Notes: generated from the letters alone by a model not told the origin. DNA of 64,000 nucleotides from an uncultured Bacteroidales bacterium (GCA_937894795.1 CALCQV010000167.1:1-64000), one strand, 5' to 3'; counted from the stretch's first letter, positions 1 through 8,757 are shown. Numbers and translations are program-made.

Positions 1-477
1 GCCTGTGATGAGAGTTGTGCCGGTGGGGTGCTTACTCCCGGAAATAGATTCCTCACTGTTGAAAGGCTAAGGAATCACACCTATTCATCAGTCAGTGCTG
101 ATAAAGTTACAGATTATCCTAATGGATTCAGGAATATCACTACACGGAAAGATTACCTGAAATCCCAAATGGGCATAGAATCGGTAAGTCCCCGTTCCAT
201 TCTGAAACTGGATGAGGATATGGCTGAGGCCATGCGGAAAATGGACAAGGTGAATCAGATTCTCAAGGTGCTCCCCATGATTGATTGCAGTGTTTGCGGG
301 GCACCAAGCTGTCAGGCTTTGGCTCAGGATATTGTTTTGGGTGATGCCGACCTGAAGCAATGTATATTTATACAGAGAGCCCTGGAACAAAAAGGTGAAA
401 TGACACCGGAAGAGGGCAACAGGATGTTGAGAAAAATATGGGGATTTGAAAAGACCAATAAATATAGGAAAATATAA
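1..477 (+). CDS. [FeFe]-hydrogenase-like H-cluster protein, C-terminal part (HydS/group D-like), 5' truncated by the window
   Basis: The reading frame is open from base 1, so the N-terminal part lies outside the window. The first visible residues contain CDESC followed by AGG, which fits the last H-cluster loop (CxxxC-GG) of the [FeFe]-hydrogenase large-subunit domain. Near the C-terminus a CxxCGxxxC...C set (DCSVCGAPSC, then a Cys about 20 residues on) matches the 4Fe-4S 'FeS' domain of PF04060. In many anaerobes a protein with this H-domain plus FeS architecture precedes HydABC and is thought to be sensory rather than a bulk hydrogenase; that role is inference here. The methionine or GTG at 28 is not the true start, because homology is already visible upstream. 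It ends 2 bases before the next gene, consistent with one operon. Confidence 0.75.
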   Translation, partial: ACDESCAGGVLTPGNRFLTVERLRNHTYSSVSADKVTDYPNGFRNITTRKDYLKSQMGIESVSPRSILKLDEDMAEAMRKMDKVNQILKVLPMIDCSVCGAPSCQALAQDIVLGDADLKQCIFIQRALEQKGEMTPEEGNRMLRKIWGFEKTNKYRKI

Positions 478-479
478 CC

Positions 480-818
480 ATGAACGTAAAAGAAATAGCT
501 GAACAGCTTAACCTGAAAGTAGTTAGCGGAGCATCCGGCCTATCAAACATGATATCCGGAGGTTATACATCCGATCTTATGAGTGATGTTATTGCCAATG
601 CTGAAAACGGCAATATCTGGATCACTCTGCAGACACATAAGAATGTGATGGCTATTGCATCACTGAAAGACCTTGCAGCTGTAATTGTAGTAAACAACCA
701 ACAGCCTGAAGATGACATGATAAGCCAAAGCAACGAGGAAGGTATTCCTGTTTTGGTTACCAATGAAGCAACCTTCACCATATCAGGTAAAGTTTTCAAT
801 TTGATTAATAACCACTGA
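480..818 (+). CDS. DRTGG domain protein
   Basis: A 112-residue soluble protein with the pattern of the DRTGG domain (PF07085): N-terminal MNVKEIAEQLNLKVVSG, a glycine-rich SGGYTSDLMSDVIA segment and a C-terminal GIPVLVTNEATFTISGKVF segment. Stand-alone DRTGG proteins of this length are regular partners of bifurcating [FeFe]-hydrogenase operons; their biochemical role is not established, though the domain is found in sensory or regulatory contexts such as CBS and phosphotransacetylase proteins. The start lies 2 bases after the preceding stop and 34 bases before the PHP gene, so it is cotranscribed. No cysteines or membrane segments are seen. Confidence 0.75.
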   Translation: MNVKEIAEQLNLKVVSGASGLSNMISGGYTSDLMSDVIANAENGNIWITLQTHKNVMAIASLKDLAAVIVVNNQQPEDDMISQSNEEGIPVLVTNEATFTISGKVFNLINNH

Positions 819-852
819 TTATAAAGACATTATAAGGCAAACACCCGGTAAA

Positions 853-1593
853 ATGAACGTTTTTAAAGCTGACCTCCATATTCACACCATCTTATCTCCC
901 TGCGCAAGCCTCGAGATGAGCCCGGTGAATATTGTTCGCAAAGCTTTGGAACAGCATCTTGATATTATTGGGGTAACTGACCATAATTCAACACGTCAGT
1001 GTGAAATCGTGATCAGGGAAGCCTCTAAAGTGGGACTGATGGTCTACCCAGGAGTGGAAGTGACCACCAAAGAAGAAATACATTGTCTGGCATTTTTCAG
1101 CTCATTAAATGAGCTATCACTGTTCCAGGCACATATTGACCAATATTTGCCCGCCATAAAGAATGACACTGCATTATTTGGTTATCAGGTGGTAATTGAT
1201 GAAAATGAGAATATTGTATACGAGGAGGAGAGATTATTAATATCGGCATTACAGATTGGCATTGATAAAGTGGAACAGATAGTCCATCAGCTGAATGGGA
1301 TATTCATTCCGGCCCATGTCAACAAGTCGAAAAACAGTTTGATTAGTCAGCTGGGATTTGTGCCGCCTTCATTGAAAGCTGATGCATTTGAGCTCTCCCG
1401 GCATATGGAGACAGCCACATTCATCAGTCAGAACAGATTAAAGAGTGACACGGTAATTATAAGGAACTCTGATGCCCATATGCCGGAACAGATTGGAGAG
1501 CAGTTCACCCAACTGTATATGGAATCGCCGGAGTTCAATGAATTTATTCTTGCATTAAACGGCCTGTCGGGCAGAAAGGTAATCAGCCAATGA
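853..1593 (+). CDS. PHP domain phosphoesterase-like protein
   Basis: A 246-residue protein opening with DLHIHTILSPC, the first metal-binding motif of the PHP superfamily (PF02811). Later motifs are GVTDHNS, PGVEVTT, a histidine in PAHVNKSKN, and NSDAHMPEQIG near the C-terminus. These are the four conserved PHP blocks that bind a trinuclear metal site, so a metal-dependent phosphoesterase activity is likely, with substrate unknown. Proteins of this type sit between DRTGG and ATPase genes in HydABC operons of Clostridia, Thermotogae and Bacteroidota. The stop overlaps the next start by 4 bases (ATGA), which points to translational coupling. Confidence 0.8.
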   Translation: MNVFKADLHIHTILSPCASLEMSPVNIVRKALEQHLDIIGVTDHNSTRQCEIVIREASKVGLMVYPGVEVTTKEEIHCLAFFSSLNELSLFQAHIDQYLPAIKNDTALFGYQVVIDENENIVYEEERLLISALQIGIDKVEQIVHQLNGIFIPAHVNKSKNSLISQLGFVPPSLKADAFELSRHMETATFISQNRLKSDTVIIRNSDAHMPEQIGEQFTQLYMESPEFNEFILALNGLSGRKVISQ

Positions 1594-2138
1594 AAGATCT
1601 TTCAATGCATATAATGGATATAGTCCAGAATTCCCTGTCAGCCAAAGCTACTATGATTACCATTGAGATCATAGAGAACATGGATGAAGATAGTTATGTA
1701 ATAAATATTAAAGATGATGGTATTGGAATGTCCCGGGAATTTGTCTCAACTGTTACAGATCCCTATGTAACCACTCGTACTACTCGTAAAATTGGCCTGG
1801 GCATTCCTTTACTTAAACAGAATGCGGAACGTACCGGTGGGCAATTCACCATTGACAGTGAAGAAGGCAAAGGAACTAAAGTAAAGGCAGAATTTATTTT
1901 TATGCATCCTGACCGTCTTCCCATTGGGGATATTGCAGGAACTGTTGTACTTTTATGTGCAGCAAATCCTAACGTAACCATTCATTATCATCATGTTACA
2001 AACAGTGGCGAGTACAATTTTGACACAACTGAAATATTGGAAACACTGGATGGCATATCAATCAGTGAACCGTCAGTTATTAAGTTTTTGAAAGAAATGA
2101 TAAATGAGAATCTCCAGATGATTGGAATCTCTAGATAA
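1590..2138 (+). CDS. GHKL-type ATP-binding protein (HATPase_c, anti-sigma/kinase-like)
   Basis: A 182-residue protein with a histidine-kinase-like ATPase fold: the N box (IVQNSLSAKA), the G1 box (DDGIGMS) and the G2 region (GLGIPLLKQNAERTGG, then GKGTKVKAEF). It has no histidine-phosphotransfer domain, receiver or membrane segment, so it resembles stand-alone anti-sigma-type ATPases more than a complete sensor kinase. It overlaps the PHP gene by 4 bases and precedes the ferredoxin-like gene by 33 bases. With the DRTGG and PHP proteins it probably forms a regulatory set for the hydrogenase; which target it acts on cannot be told from sequence. Confidence 0.8.
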   Translation: MKDLSMHIMDIVQNSLSAKATMITIEIIENMDEDSYVINIKDDGIGMSREFVSTVTDPYVTTRTTRKIGLGIPLLKQNAERTGGQFTIDSEEGKGTKVKAEFIFMHPDRLPIGDIAGTVVLLCAANPNVTIHYHHVTNSGEYNFDTTEILETLDGISISEPSVIKFLKEMINENLQMIGISR

Positions 2139-2171
2139 TACTTACAAACAAACACAGATAATTAAAACATC

Positions 2172-2567
2172 ATGACACAAGTAAAATCACTGGCTGACCT
2201 TCGCAGAATCAAGGAAAATCTGCAGGGAAAAATGAGCTTGAGGGAGAATAGCAATAACCCTGAAAGCCTCGTACAGATCAGAGTTGCAATGGCAACATGC
2301 GGAATTGCTTCAGGAGCTAAACAAGTGATGGAATTCTTCATTGAAGAACTGGATAAGAGAAATATCCAGGCCGTCGTTACACAAACAGGCTGCATGGGTT
2401 ACTGTTTCGCAGAACCTACAGTTGAAATAACCCTGCCGGGTCAGGCACCTGTTGTTTATGGCTATGTTGACATAAACAAAGCTGACAGTATCATTGAAAA
2501 GTACATCAAAAATGGTGAACTGGTTGATGGTATCATACCTGTTAATTATGAAACCATTCAAAAATAA
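2172..2567 (+). CDS. Thioredoxin-like (2Fe-2S) ferredoxin domain protein
   Basis: A 131-residue protein with the thioredoxin-fold [2Fe-2S] pattern of NuoE/HydC. It has an ATCGIASGAK segment and a TGCMGYCFAEP segment followed by VVYGYVDINKA. Only three cysteines are present in the whole protein, whereas NuoE-type ferredoxins use four (CxxxxC...CxxxC). Proteins of this type directly upstream of hydB are common, and the single-Cys CGIASGA block may be a family trait, so cluster binding may be altered or need another ligand. It lies 14 bases before hydB and is probably part of the same transcript. Confidence 0.75.
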   Translation: MTQVKSLADLRRIKENLQGKMSLRENSNNPESLVQIRVAMATCGIASGAKQVMEFFIEELDKRNIQAVVTQTGCMGYCFAEPTVEITLPGQAPVVYGYVDINKADSIIEKYIKNGELVDGIIPVNYETIQK

Positions 2568-2581
2568 GGGGAGGAACAGTG

Positions 2582-4375
2582 ATGGCAAAATATAAAATGC
2601 ATCTTCTGGTTTGCGGTGGCACTGCTTGTCATGCTTCTGAAAGCGAACGATTACTCGACACTCTGAAAACAATCATTGCCGATAAAGGCCTTGATAGTGA
2701 AGTACAGGTCATAGCAACCGGTTGCTTCGGTTTTTGTGAAAAAGGGCCTATTGTAAAGGTTATGCCCGACAATACTTTCTATACTCAGGTAACTCCTGAT
2801 GATGCCCGTGAAATCATTGAAGAACACATTATTAAAGGACGTAAAGTAAACCGCTTACTTTATCTGAATCCTGAAAGCAAAGAGCACGTTTCTGATTCAA
2901 AGCACATGGGCTTTTACAAGAAACAGCTTAGAATTGCTTTAAGAAACTGCGGTTTCATTGACCCTGAGAACATTGATGAGTATATTTCACGTGATGGATA
3001 TGAGGCACTTGCCAAGTGTTTGACTGAAATGACTCCTCAGCAGGTTATTGAGCTAATGAAGAAGTCAGGCTTAAGAGGCCGTGGCGGAGGAGGTTTCCCT
3101 ACCGGTTTAAAATGGGAGATTACCAGCAAATCAGTAAGTGACATTAAATATGTTGTTTGTAATGCCGACGAAGGAGACCCCGGTGCATTCATGGACCGCT
3201 CAATCCTGGAAGGTGACCCCCATTCAGTAATTGAAGCCATGGCTATATGCGGATATTGTATTGGTGCTTCAAATGGATTGGTTTATATCAGGGCTGAGTA
3301 TCCCTTAGCTATTGATCGTTTGAAAATTGCAATCAAACAGGCTCGTGAATACGGACTTCTTGGCAATGGAATTTTAGGTACCGGTTTCAATTTTGATATT
3401 GAACTCAGGTACGGTGCCGGCGCCTTTGTTTGCGGTGAGGAAACTGCCCTTATTCATTCAATGGAAGGTAAACGTGGTGAACCAACCATGAAACCTCCGT
3501 TCCCATCCGTTTCAGGGTATTTTGAAAAACCTACCAATGTAAATAATGTTGAAACATTTGCCAATGTTCCGGTTATCATCAATAAAGGTGCTGAATGGTA
3601 TAGCGCTATTGGTTCTGAGAAATCAAAGGGAACCAAGGTATTTGCCTTAGCAGGTAAAATCAATAACGTTGGTTTGATTGAAGTTCCAATGGGTACCACC
3701 CTACGCGAAGTTATTTATGAAATTGGCGGCGGTATCAGAAACGGCAAGAAATTTAAAGCCGTTCAAACCGGTGGCCCTTCAGGCGGATGTCTTACTGAGA
3801 AACATCTTGACACACCTATAGATTACGACAACCTAATTGCAAGTGGCTCTATGATGGGCTCAGGTGGTATGATCGTTATGGATGAAGATGATTGTATGGT
3901 TTCTGTAGCCAAGTTCTACCTTGAGTTTACAGTTGAGGAATCATGCGGTAAATGTACTCCTTGTCGTATTGGCAACAAACGTCTGCATGAAATACTTGAT
4001 AAACTCACAAAGGGTAATGGTACCATGGAAGACATTGACCGCCTGAAGAACCTGAGCAAGGTTATCAAGGACACCGCATTGTGTGGTTTAGGTCAGACTT
4101 CACCAAATCCTGTATTATCAACTATTGATAATTTCCTTGATGAATATGTTGAGCATGTTACCGAAAAGAAATGCCGTGCAGGCCAATGTAAAGCGTTAAT
4201 GCAATATACAATCATTCCTGACAATTGTGTTGGTTGTACTGCATGTGCCCGTAACTGCCCTGTTAACGCCATTTCAGGTGAACGCAAAGGTATACATACC
4301 ATCAATCAGGAAGTTTGCATCAAGTGTGGTGCCTGCCTAGAAAAATGTAAATTCAATGCTGTGGTAATTAAATAA
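2582..4375 (+). CDS. hydB: NADH/ferredoxin-dependent [FeFe]-hydrogenase subunit B (NuoF-like)
   Basis: A 597-residue flavo-iron-sulfur subunit that takes electrons from or gives them to NADH and ferredoxin. Domains in order: a thioredoxin-like [2Fe-2S] domain (C11, C16, C48, C52); a NuoF core with the glycine-rich nucleotide site RGRGGGGFPTGLKW and the NADEGDPGAFMDRS FMN motif; a SLBB-like stretch; the ESCGKCTPCRIG cluster motif; and a C-terminal 2x[4Fe-4S] ferredoxin (CVGCTACARNCP and CIKCGACLEKC). This is the layout of HydB in bifurcating HydABC, longer than respiratory NuoF. The ATG at 2582 is chosen because a good AAGGGGAGG ribosome site ends 7 bases before it; a GTG sits one codon upstream. 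Confidence 0.93.
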   Translation: MAKYKMHLLVCGGTACHASESERLLDTLKTIIADKGLDSEVQVIATGCFGFCEKGPIVKVMPDNTFYTQVTPDDAREIIEEHIIKGRKVNRLLYLNPESKEHVSDSKHMGFYKKQLRIALRNCGFIDPENIDEYISRDGYEALAKCLTEMTPQQVIELMKKSGLRGRGGGGFPTGLKWEITSKSVSDIKYVVCNADEGDPGAFMDRSILEGDPHSVIEAMAICGYCIGASNGLVYIRAEYPLAIDRLKIAIKQAREYGLLGNGILGTGFNFDIELRYGAGAFVCGEETALIHSMEGKRGEPTMKPPFPSVSGYFEKPTNVNNVETFANVPVIINKGAEWYSAIGSEKSKGTKVFALAGKINNVGLIEVPMGTTLREVIYEIGGGIRNGKKFKAVQTGGPSGGCLTEKHLDTPIDYDNLIASGSMMGSGGMIVMDEDDCMVSVAKFYLEFTVEESCGKCTPCRIGNKRLHEILDKLTKGNGTMEDIDRLKNLSKVIKDTALCGLGQTSPNPVLSTIDNFLDEYVEHVTEKKCRAGQCKALMQYTIIPDNCVGCTACARNCPVNAISGERKGIHTINQEVCIKCGACLEKCKFNAVVIK

Positions 4376-4387
4376 TTTCAGACGATA

Positions 4388-6160
4388 ATGGAAACTATCA
4401 AAATAAATATTGACAATAAGATCGTTGAGGTTGAAAAAGGAACCACTATCCTTCAGGCTGCTAAAAAGTTCGGTATTCATATCCCTACTCTGTGCCACCT
4501 CCATTTGCACGATCTAAACATAGAAAATAAACCCGCCGGTTGCCGTATATGCGTTGTTGAAGTGGCAGGCAGAAAAAACCTTGCACCGGCATGCGTTACT
4601 GAATGTATGGACGGGATGGTTGTTAACACTCATAACATCAGAGTTCTGAATGCCCGTAAGACCGTGCTGGAACTTATCCTCTCTGACCACCCTACCGACT
4701 GCCTTATCTGTTCAAAGAACGGTAATTGTGAATTGCAGTCAATGGCGCAGGAATTCGGTGTTCGTGAAATACATTTTGAAGGTGAGAAATCTACCTACAG
4801 GGAAGATACATCACCGGCTATCATCCGTGATGTTGACAAATGTATCATGTGTCGCCGCTGCGAAATGATGTGTAATGAAGTACAAACAGTTGGCGTACTC
4901 TCAGCAGTAAACCGCGGATTCATGTCAGTTGTGGCTCCGGCTTTTGAAATGAATCTCGACCATAGTGTTTGTACTTATTGCGGACAGTGTGTTGCTGTTT
5001 GTCCTACCGGTGCATTAACAGAGGTTGATCATACCAATGCCGTAATCCGTGCTTTGGCAGATCCTGATAAAACGGTAATTGTACAAACTGCTCCTGCAGT
5101 ACGCGCTGCATTGGGTGAAGAATTCGGACTTGAGCCGGGCACATTGGTTACCGGTAAAATGGCTGCTGCCCTTCGCCGTTTGGGCTTCAACTATGTTTTT
5201 GATACAGACTTTGCTGCCGACCTTACCATCATGGAAGAAGGTACTGAATTACTTGACAGGCTGAACCGTCATCTTAATGGCGATAAGAGTGTAGCTCTGC
5301 CAATCCTTACTTCATGCTGCCCGGGTTGGGTGAACTTCTTTGAACACCAGTTCCCTGAAATGCGTGACATCCCTTCAACAGCAAGAAGTCCACAGCAGAT
5401 GTTCGGCGCCATAGCCAAAACATATTTCGCTGAAAAGCTTAATGTTAAACGTGAAAACCTGGTAGTGGTTTCTGTAATGCCTTGTCTGGCAAAGAAATTT
5501 GAATGCCAGAGAGATGAGTTTAAAACCAATGGTAATCCTGATGTTGACTACTCAATTTCAACCAGAGAGTTGGCTCACCTTATCAAGCAATTGAATATTA
5601 GCTTTAATGAACTTCCTGAAGAAGATTTTGATCATCCTCTTGGTGAATCAACAGGTGCAGCCGTAATATTCGGAACTACCGGTGGTGTTATTGAAGCTGC
5701 TGTAAGAACCGCTTATGAGGTACAGACAGGTAAGAAACTTCAGAAAATTGACTTCGAAGAACTTCGCGGTATGGAGTTTATACGTGAAGCAACCATTGAT
5801 TTTGATGGACTGCCAATACGAATAGGCATTGCACACGGTTTAGGTAATGCCCGTAAGCTTCTGGAAGACATCAAAGCCGGCAAATCAGAATTCCATGCCA
5901 TTGAAATTATGGCTTGTCCGGGTGGTTGTATCGGTGGTGGTGGCCAGCCATTGCATCATGGCGATTCATCCATCATTAAAGCCCGCCAAAAAGCAATCTA
6001 TGCTGAAGATGCTTCTAAAACTATTCGTAAATCACACGAAAATCCCTACATTATCCAACTCTATAAGGAGTTCCTGGGTAAACCTTGTGGTGAATTGTCA
6101 CATCACCTGCTTCATACTCATTATTTTGATAAGAGTAAGGAAATTAGTGTTGTAGAATAA
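4388..6160 (+). CDS. hydA: [FeFe]-hydrogenase catalytic subunit HydA (group A, multimeric)
   Basis: The 590-residue catalytic subunit that reversibly reduces protons to H2. Visible modules: an N-terminal [2Fe-2S] domain (C36, C52, C55, C69); a His-ligated [4Fe-4S] site (H101, C105, C108, C114); two ferredoxin-like [4Fe-4S] motifs (C152-C162 and C195-C205); then the H-cluster domain. The latter has TSCCPGW (C310 as proton-transfer Cys, C311 as ligand), MPCLAKKFE (C366) and MACPGGCIGGGG (C510, C514), so all active-site ligands are intact. A small-subunit-like C-terminal region (PF02256) follows. It ends without the extra C-terminal [2Fe-2S] domain seen in the Thermotoga enzyme. The gene is 12 bases after hydB and 35 bases before hydC. 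The maturation genes hydEFG are not in the window. Confidence 0.95.
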   Translation: METIKINIDNKIVEVEKGTTILQAAKKFGIHIPTLCHLHLHDLNIENKPAGCRICVVEVAGRKNLAPACVTECMDGMVVNTHNIRVLNARKTVLELILSDHPTDCLICSKNGNCELQSMAQEFGVREIHFEGEKSTYREDTSPAIIRDVDKCIMCRRCEMMCNEVQTVGVLSAVNRGFMSVVAPAFEMNLDHSVCTYCGQCVAVCPTGALTEVDHTNAVIRALADPDKTVIVQTAPAVRAALGEEFGLEPGTLVTGKMAAALRRLGFNYVFDTDFAADLTIMEEGTELLDRLNRHLNGDKSVALPILTSCCPGWVNFFEHQFPEMRDIPSTARSPQQMFGAIAKTYFAEKLNVKRENLVVVSVMPCLAKKFECQRDEFKTNGNPDVDYSISTRELAHLIKQLNISFNELPEEDFDHPLGESTGAAVIFGTTGGVIEAAVRTAYEVQTGKKLQKIDFEELRGMEFIREATIDFDGLPIRIGIAHGLGNARKLLEDIKAGKSEFHAIEIMACPGGCIGGGGQPLHHGDSSIIKARQKAIYAEDASKTIRKSHENPYIIQLYKEFLGKPCGELSHHLLHTHYFDKSKEISVVE

Positions 6161-6195
6161 GTTTTATATTTGAAACAATTTAAAGAAATAAGATC

Positions 6196-6675
6196 ATGGC
6201 AACTATAAAATTATCCGCAGACAAAATTGATGAACTCAAGGATGTTTGTAAATCATTCAATAATGAGAAGGGTGAATTGATCAACGTACTCCACAAAGCC
6301 CAGGGTATTTTTGGCTACCTTCCTGCCGAAGTTCAGGAAATAATAGCTAAAGAACTAAATATCTCAGTGGCTCATGTTTACGGAGTTGTGTCATTCTATT
6401 CATTCTTTACCATGCTCCCGAAAGGTGAACACCCCATTTCAATTTGCCTGGGTACTGCCTGCTATGTCAGAGGAGCTGAGAAAATAATAGAAGAATTCAA
6501 ACGCGTTCTGAATATCGCTGTCGGCGAAACTACCAATGATGGAAAATTCTCACTTGCCTGCCTGCGTTGTGTGGGTGCTTGTGGACTTGCTCCTGTTGTA
6601 CTAGTTGGTGATAAGGTATATGGCCGTCTATCACCTGACAGTGTTAAGGACATCGTAGCTGAATATTCTAAATAA
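6196..6675 (+). CDS. hydC: NADH/ferredoxin-dependent [FeFe]-hydrogenase subunit C (NuoE-like)
   Basis: A 159-residue thioredoxin-fold [2Fe-2S] protein with the complete NuoE signature: CLGTAC (C84, C89) and CVGAC (C125, C129). The helical N-terminus (LHKAQGIFGYLPAEVQEIIAKEL and following) is typical of NuoE/HydC. It is the small subunit of the HydABC trimer. Here it is the last gene of the operon; in many other organisms hydC lies before hydB and hydA, so the order B-A-C is worth noting. A strong terminator hairpin begins 28 bases after its stop. Confidence 0.93.
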   Translation: MATIKLSADKIDELKDVCKSFNNEKGELINVLHKAQGIFGYLPAEVQEIIAKELNISVAHVYGVVSFYSFFTMLPKGEHPISICLGTACYVRGAEKIIEEFKRVLNIAVGETTNDGKFSLACLRCVGACGLAPVVLVGDKVYGRLSPDSVKDIVAEYSK

Positions 6676-6702
6676 ACGCAAGAACTACTAGTGTGATGTT
6701 GC

Positions 6703-6741
6703 GGAAGAGGCTGTCATTATCGACAGCCTCTTCCGGTTTTT
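6703..6741 (+). terminator. Rho-independent terminator of the hydrogenase operon
   Basis: A perfect 13-bp inverted repeat (GGAAGAGGCTGTC at 6703-6715 and its complement at 6722-6734) with a 6-base loop, followed by GG and five T. It closes the hyd operon. The AGAGGCTGT core of the stem recurs in three other terminators in this window. Confidence 0.9.
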
Positions 6742-6798
6742 AATGGCAAACAGTAAAAAAGAATGCAACTGTATGTTCTGCCAAACTTAAACTTCTTA

Positions 6799-7992
6799 CT
6801 ATTGCTTCAATACCTCGGTAACCAGTGAAGCAGCTTCCTGCAATAATGTAGCAGAATAGACCTTTAAACCTGAGTTCTCAATCAGCACTTTTGCCTCTTC
6901 TGCATTGGTGCCTTGTAAGCGAACTATGATAGGAATATGAATGTTTCCAATGTTATTATAGGCATCCACAATACCCTGTGCTACCCGGTCGCACCTCACA
7001 ATTCCTCCGAATATATTGACCAGTATCACCTTTACATTAGAATCCTTCAGTATAATTCTGAAAGCTTGTTCCACCCTTTCAGCATTTGCCGTTCCACCAA
7101 CATCCAGGAAATTGGCAGGCTCACCTCCTGATAATTTGATAATATCCATGGTAGCCATAGCCAGACCGGCGCCATTAACCATACAACCAACATTACCGCT
7201 CAACTTCACGTAGTTTAAATTGTAACGACCTGCTTCAACTTCTGCAGGGTCTTCTTCTGTAAGATCTCGCAAATCAGCATAATCACGGTGACGGAACAAA
7301 GCATTATCATCAAGCCTCATCTTGCAATCTGCCGCATATATCTTATCATCGGCAGCCTTAAATAGCGGATTTATCTCGATCATCGAAGCATCAATGCTCA
7401 TATATGCCTTGTAAATATTCTTGGCAAATACAACCATCTGCTTAAAGGCTTCACCTGACAGTTTCAGATTATAGGCAATCTTACGACACTGAAAATCAAG
7501 TAATCCGGTCTTGGGATCAACCTCCTCAACGAAAATCAGATGTGGTGTCTTCTCTGCCACCGCCTCAATATCCATCCCCCCTTCGGTGGAATACATAAAC
7601 ATCACTTTTCCTGATGCACGGTTAAGCAACACACTCAAATAGTATTCCCTGGTCTCATTGGGACCGGGATAATAAATATTCTGTTCTATCAGCACTTTGT
7701 TTACCAACTTCCCTTCGGCCGATGTTTGAGGTGTTATCAGCTTCATACCAATAATCTGCGATGCAAGCAAACCTACCTCATTAATAGATTTTGCAATCTT
7801 CACACCCCCTCCTTTTCCACGGCCACCTGCATGAATCTGCGCTTTTACGGCAAAATACTCTGAGCCTGTTTCTCTGTTGATCTCTTTGGCTGCGTCAATT
7901 GCCTCCTCCGGGTTGTTTGCCACTAATCCCATTGGAACCAATACGTTGAAGGATTTAAGTATTTCCTTCGCTTGATACTCGTGTAGGTTCAT
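6799..7992 (-). CDS. sucC: Succinate--CoA ligase (ADP-forming) subunit beta
   Basis: A 397-residue protein starting MNLHEYQAKEILKSFNV, the classical SucC N-terminus. It has an ATP-grasp domain (KAQIHAGGRGKGGGVK) and the CoA-ligase region with LDVGGTANAERV and NIFGGIVRCDRVA. Together with SucD it interconverts succinyl-CoA and succinate with ATP or GTP formation in the TCA cycle. The alpha subunit sucD is not adjacent, unlike the usual sucCD arrangement, so it must lie elsewhere. The gene stands alone, convergent with the hydrogenase operon. Family length and ends are normal. Confidence 0.95.
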   Translation of the reverse strand: MNLHEYQAKEILKSFNVLVPMGLVANNPEEAIDAAKEINRETGSEYFAVKAQIHAGGRGKGGGVKIAKSINEVGLLASQIIGMKLITPQTSAEGKLVNKVLIEQNIYYPGPNETREYYLSVLLNRASGKVMFMYSTEGGMDIEAVAEKTPHLIFVEEVDPKTGLLDFQCRKIAYNLKLSGEAFKQMVVFAKNIYKAYMSIDASMIEINPLFKAADDKIYAADCKMRLDDNALFRHRDYADLRDLTEEDPAEVEAGRYNLNYVKLSGNVGCMVNGAGLAMATMDIIKLSGGEPANFLDVGGTANAERVEQAFRIILKDSNVKVILVNIFGGIVRCDRVAQGIVDAYNNIGNIHIPIIVRLQGTNAEEAKVLIENSGLKVYSATLLQEAASLVTEVLKQ

Positions 7993-8157
7993 TTTTATAA
8001 GTTTGGTTGGTAAATTTTAAATCACTCTCTAGAACAATATTCCCGGAATTCAGTTCAAAAAACTCTCATTTTTTTCCACATGTATAATGTGAAAGTTGTA
8101 ACAAATTGCATGATTCGTGTAAAGCGAATATCAACACCTATATGCATATTTGCAAAT

Positions 8158-8589
8158 ATGGAAAAATTTAATGAATTATATAACAACCAACAAAAAATTG
8201 ATGAAGCCATAAAAAGCATCCATAAAGGCTTTGCTTACCGCAGCGGTGAATTAGGTTACAGGGTGCTGACCAGGGATGACAACAGCAATGTTCTGGTTAT
8301 TGTTCTGCCAGAAGGGTCAGAGTTTGAATCCACTCAAATTGACCGGTCAGTAATCCTTCAGGTTTTGGATGGCAGAATTAGATTCAAGAACAAATACCGG
8401 GATGTTGAATTATCAGCCGGACATGACCTGACAGTAACAGAAAAGGGATACTATATTATTGACTGTCAGCAGGAATCTACCATCGTGTTGACAACTTCCA
8501 TTGAAAATGTTGAAACTGTCGCTAAATGGCATTCAAATCCTTACGGCGAAAATGTCGACTTTAGAAACCTGCAGGGGAGTAATAATTAA
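8158..8589 (+). CDS. Small cupin-like protein of unknown function
   Basis: A 143-residue protein, soluble, with a beta-rich core reading like a cupin barrel (LVIVLPEGSEFESTQIDRS, then VILQVLDGRIRFK, then VELSAGHDLTVTEKG). The usual cupin metal histidines are not present, so it may be a non-metal cupin. The ATG at 8158 (MEKFNELYNN) is preferred over an in-frame ATG at 8080: a near-consensus promoter element (CATATTTG, 8145-8152) lies only 5 bases before it, so the upstream extension would be untranscribed, and the message may be leaderless. Stand-alone gene; function unknown. Confidence 0.55.
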   Translation: MEKFNELYNNQQKIDEAIKSIHKGFAYRSGELGYRVLTRDDNSNVLVIVLPEGSEFESTQIDRSVILQVLDGRIRFKNKYRDVELSAGHDLTVTEKGYYIIDCQQESTIVLTTSIENVETVAKWHSNPYGENVDFRNLQGSNN

Positions 8590-8607
8590 GGACTTGTCAG
8601 CCTTTCC

Positions 8608-8659
8608 GGTTTCTCATTCCGTTTTCTCATTCCGTTTTCGCATTCCGGTTTCTCATTTC
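8608..8659. repeat. 13-bp tandem repeat, four units
   Basis: Four consecutive 13-base units of the form G(G/T)TTTC(T/G)CATTCC at 8608-8620, 8621-8633, 8634-8646 and 8647-8659. They begin 18 bases after the stop of the cupin-like gene. The period is not a multiple of three and no reading frame covers it. Confidence 0.85.
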
Positions 8660-8680
8660 AGGTATCAGACTGATAAAAAT

Positions 8681-8710
8681 AAAAATCGAGGAATTAACAC
8701 CTCGATTTTT
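8681..8710. terminator. Bidirectional terminator between convergent genes
   Basis: An 11-bp perfect stem (AAAAATCGAGG at 8681-8691, complement at 8700-8710) with an 8-base loop; A and T runs lie on the outer arms, so it can work on both strands. It separates the + strand cupin-like gene from the - strand sigma factor gene. Confidence 0.8.
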
Positions 8711-8757
8711 CATTTAGATTTTTCACTTAAAATAGTTATGATTCTTATAACAACAAA

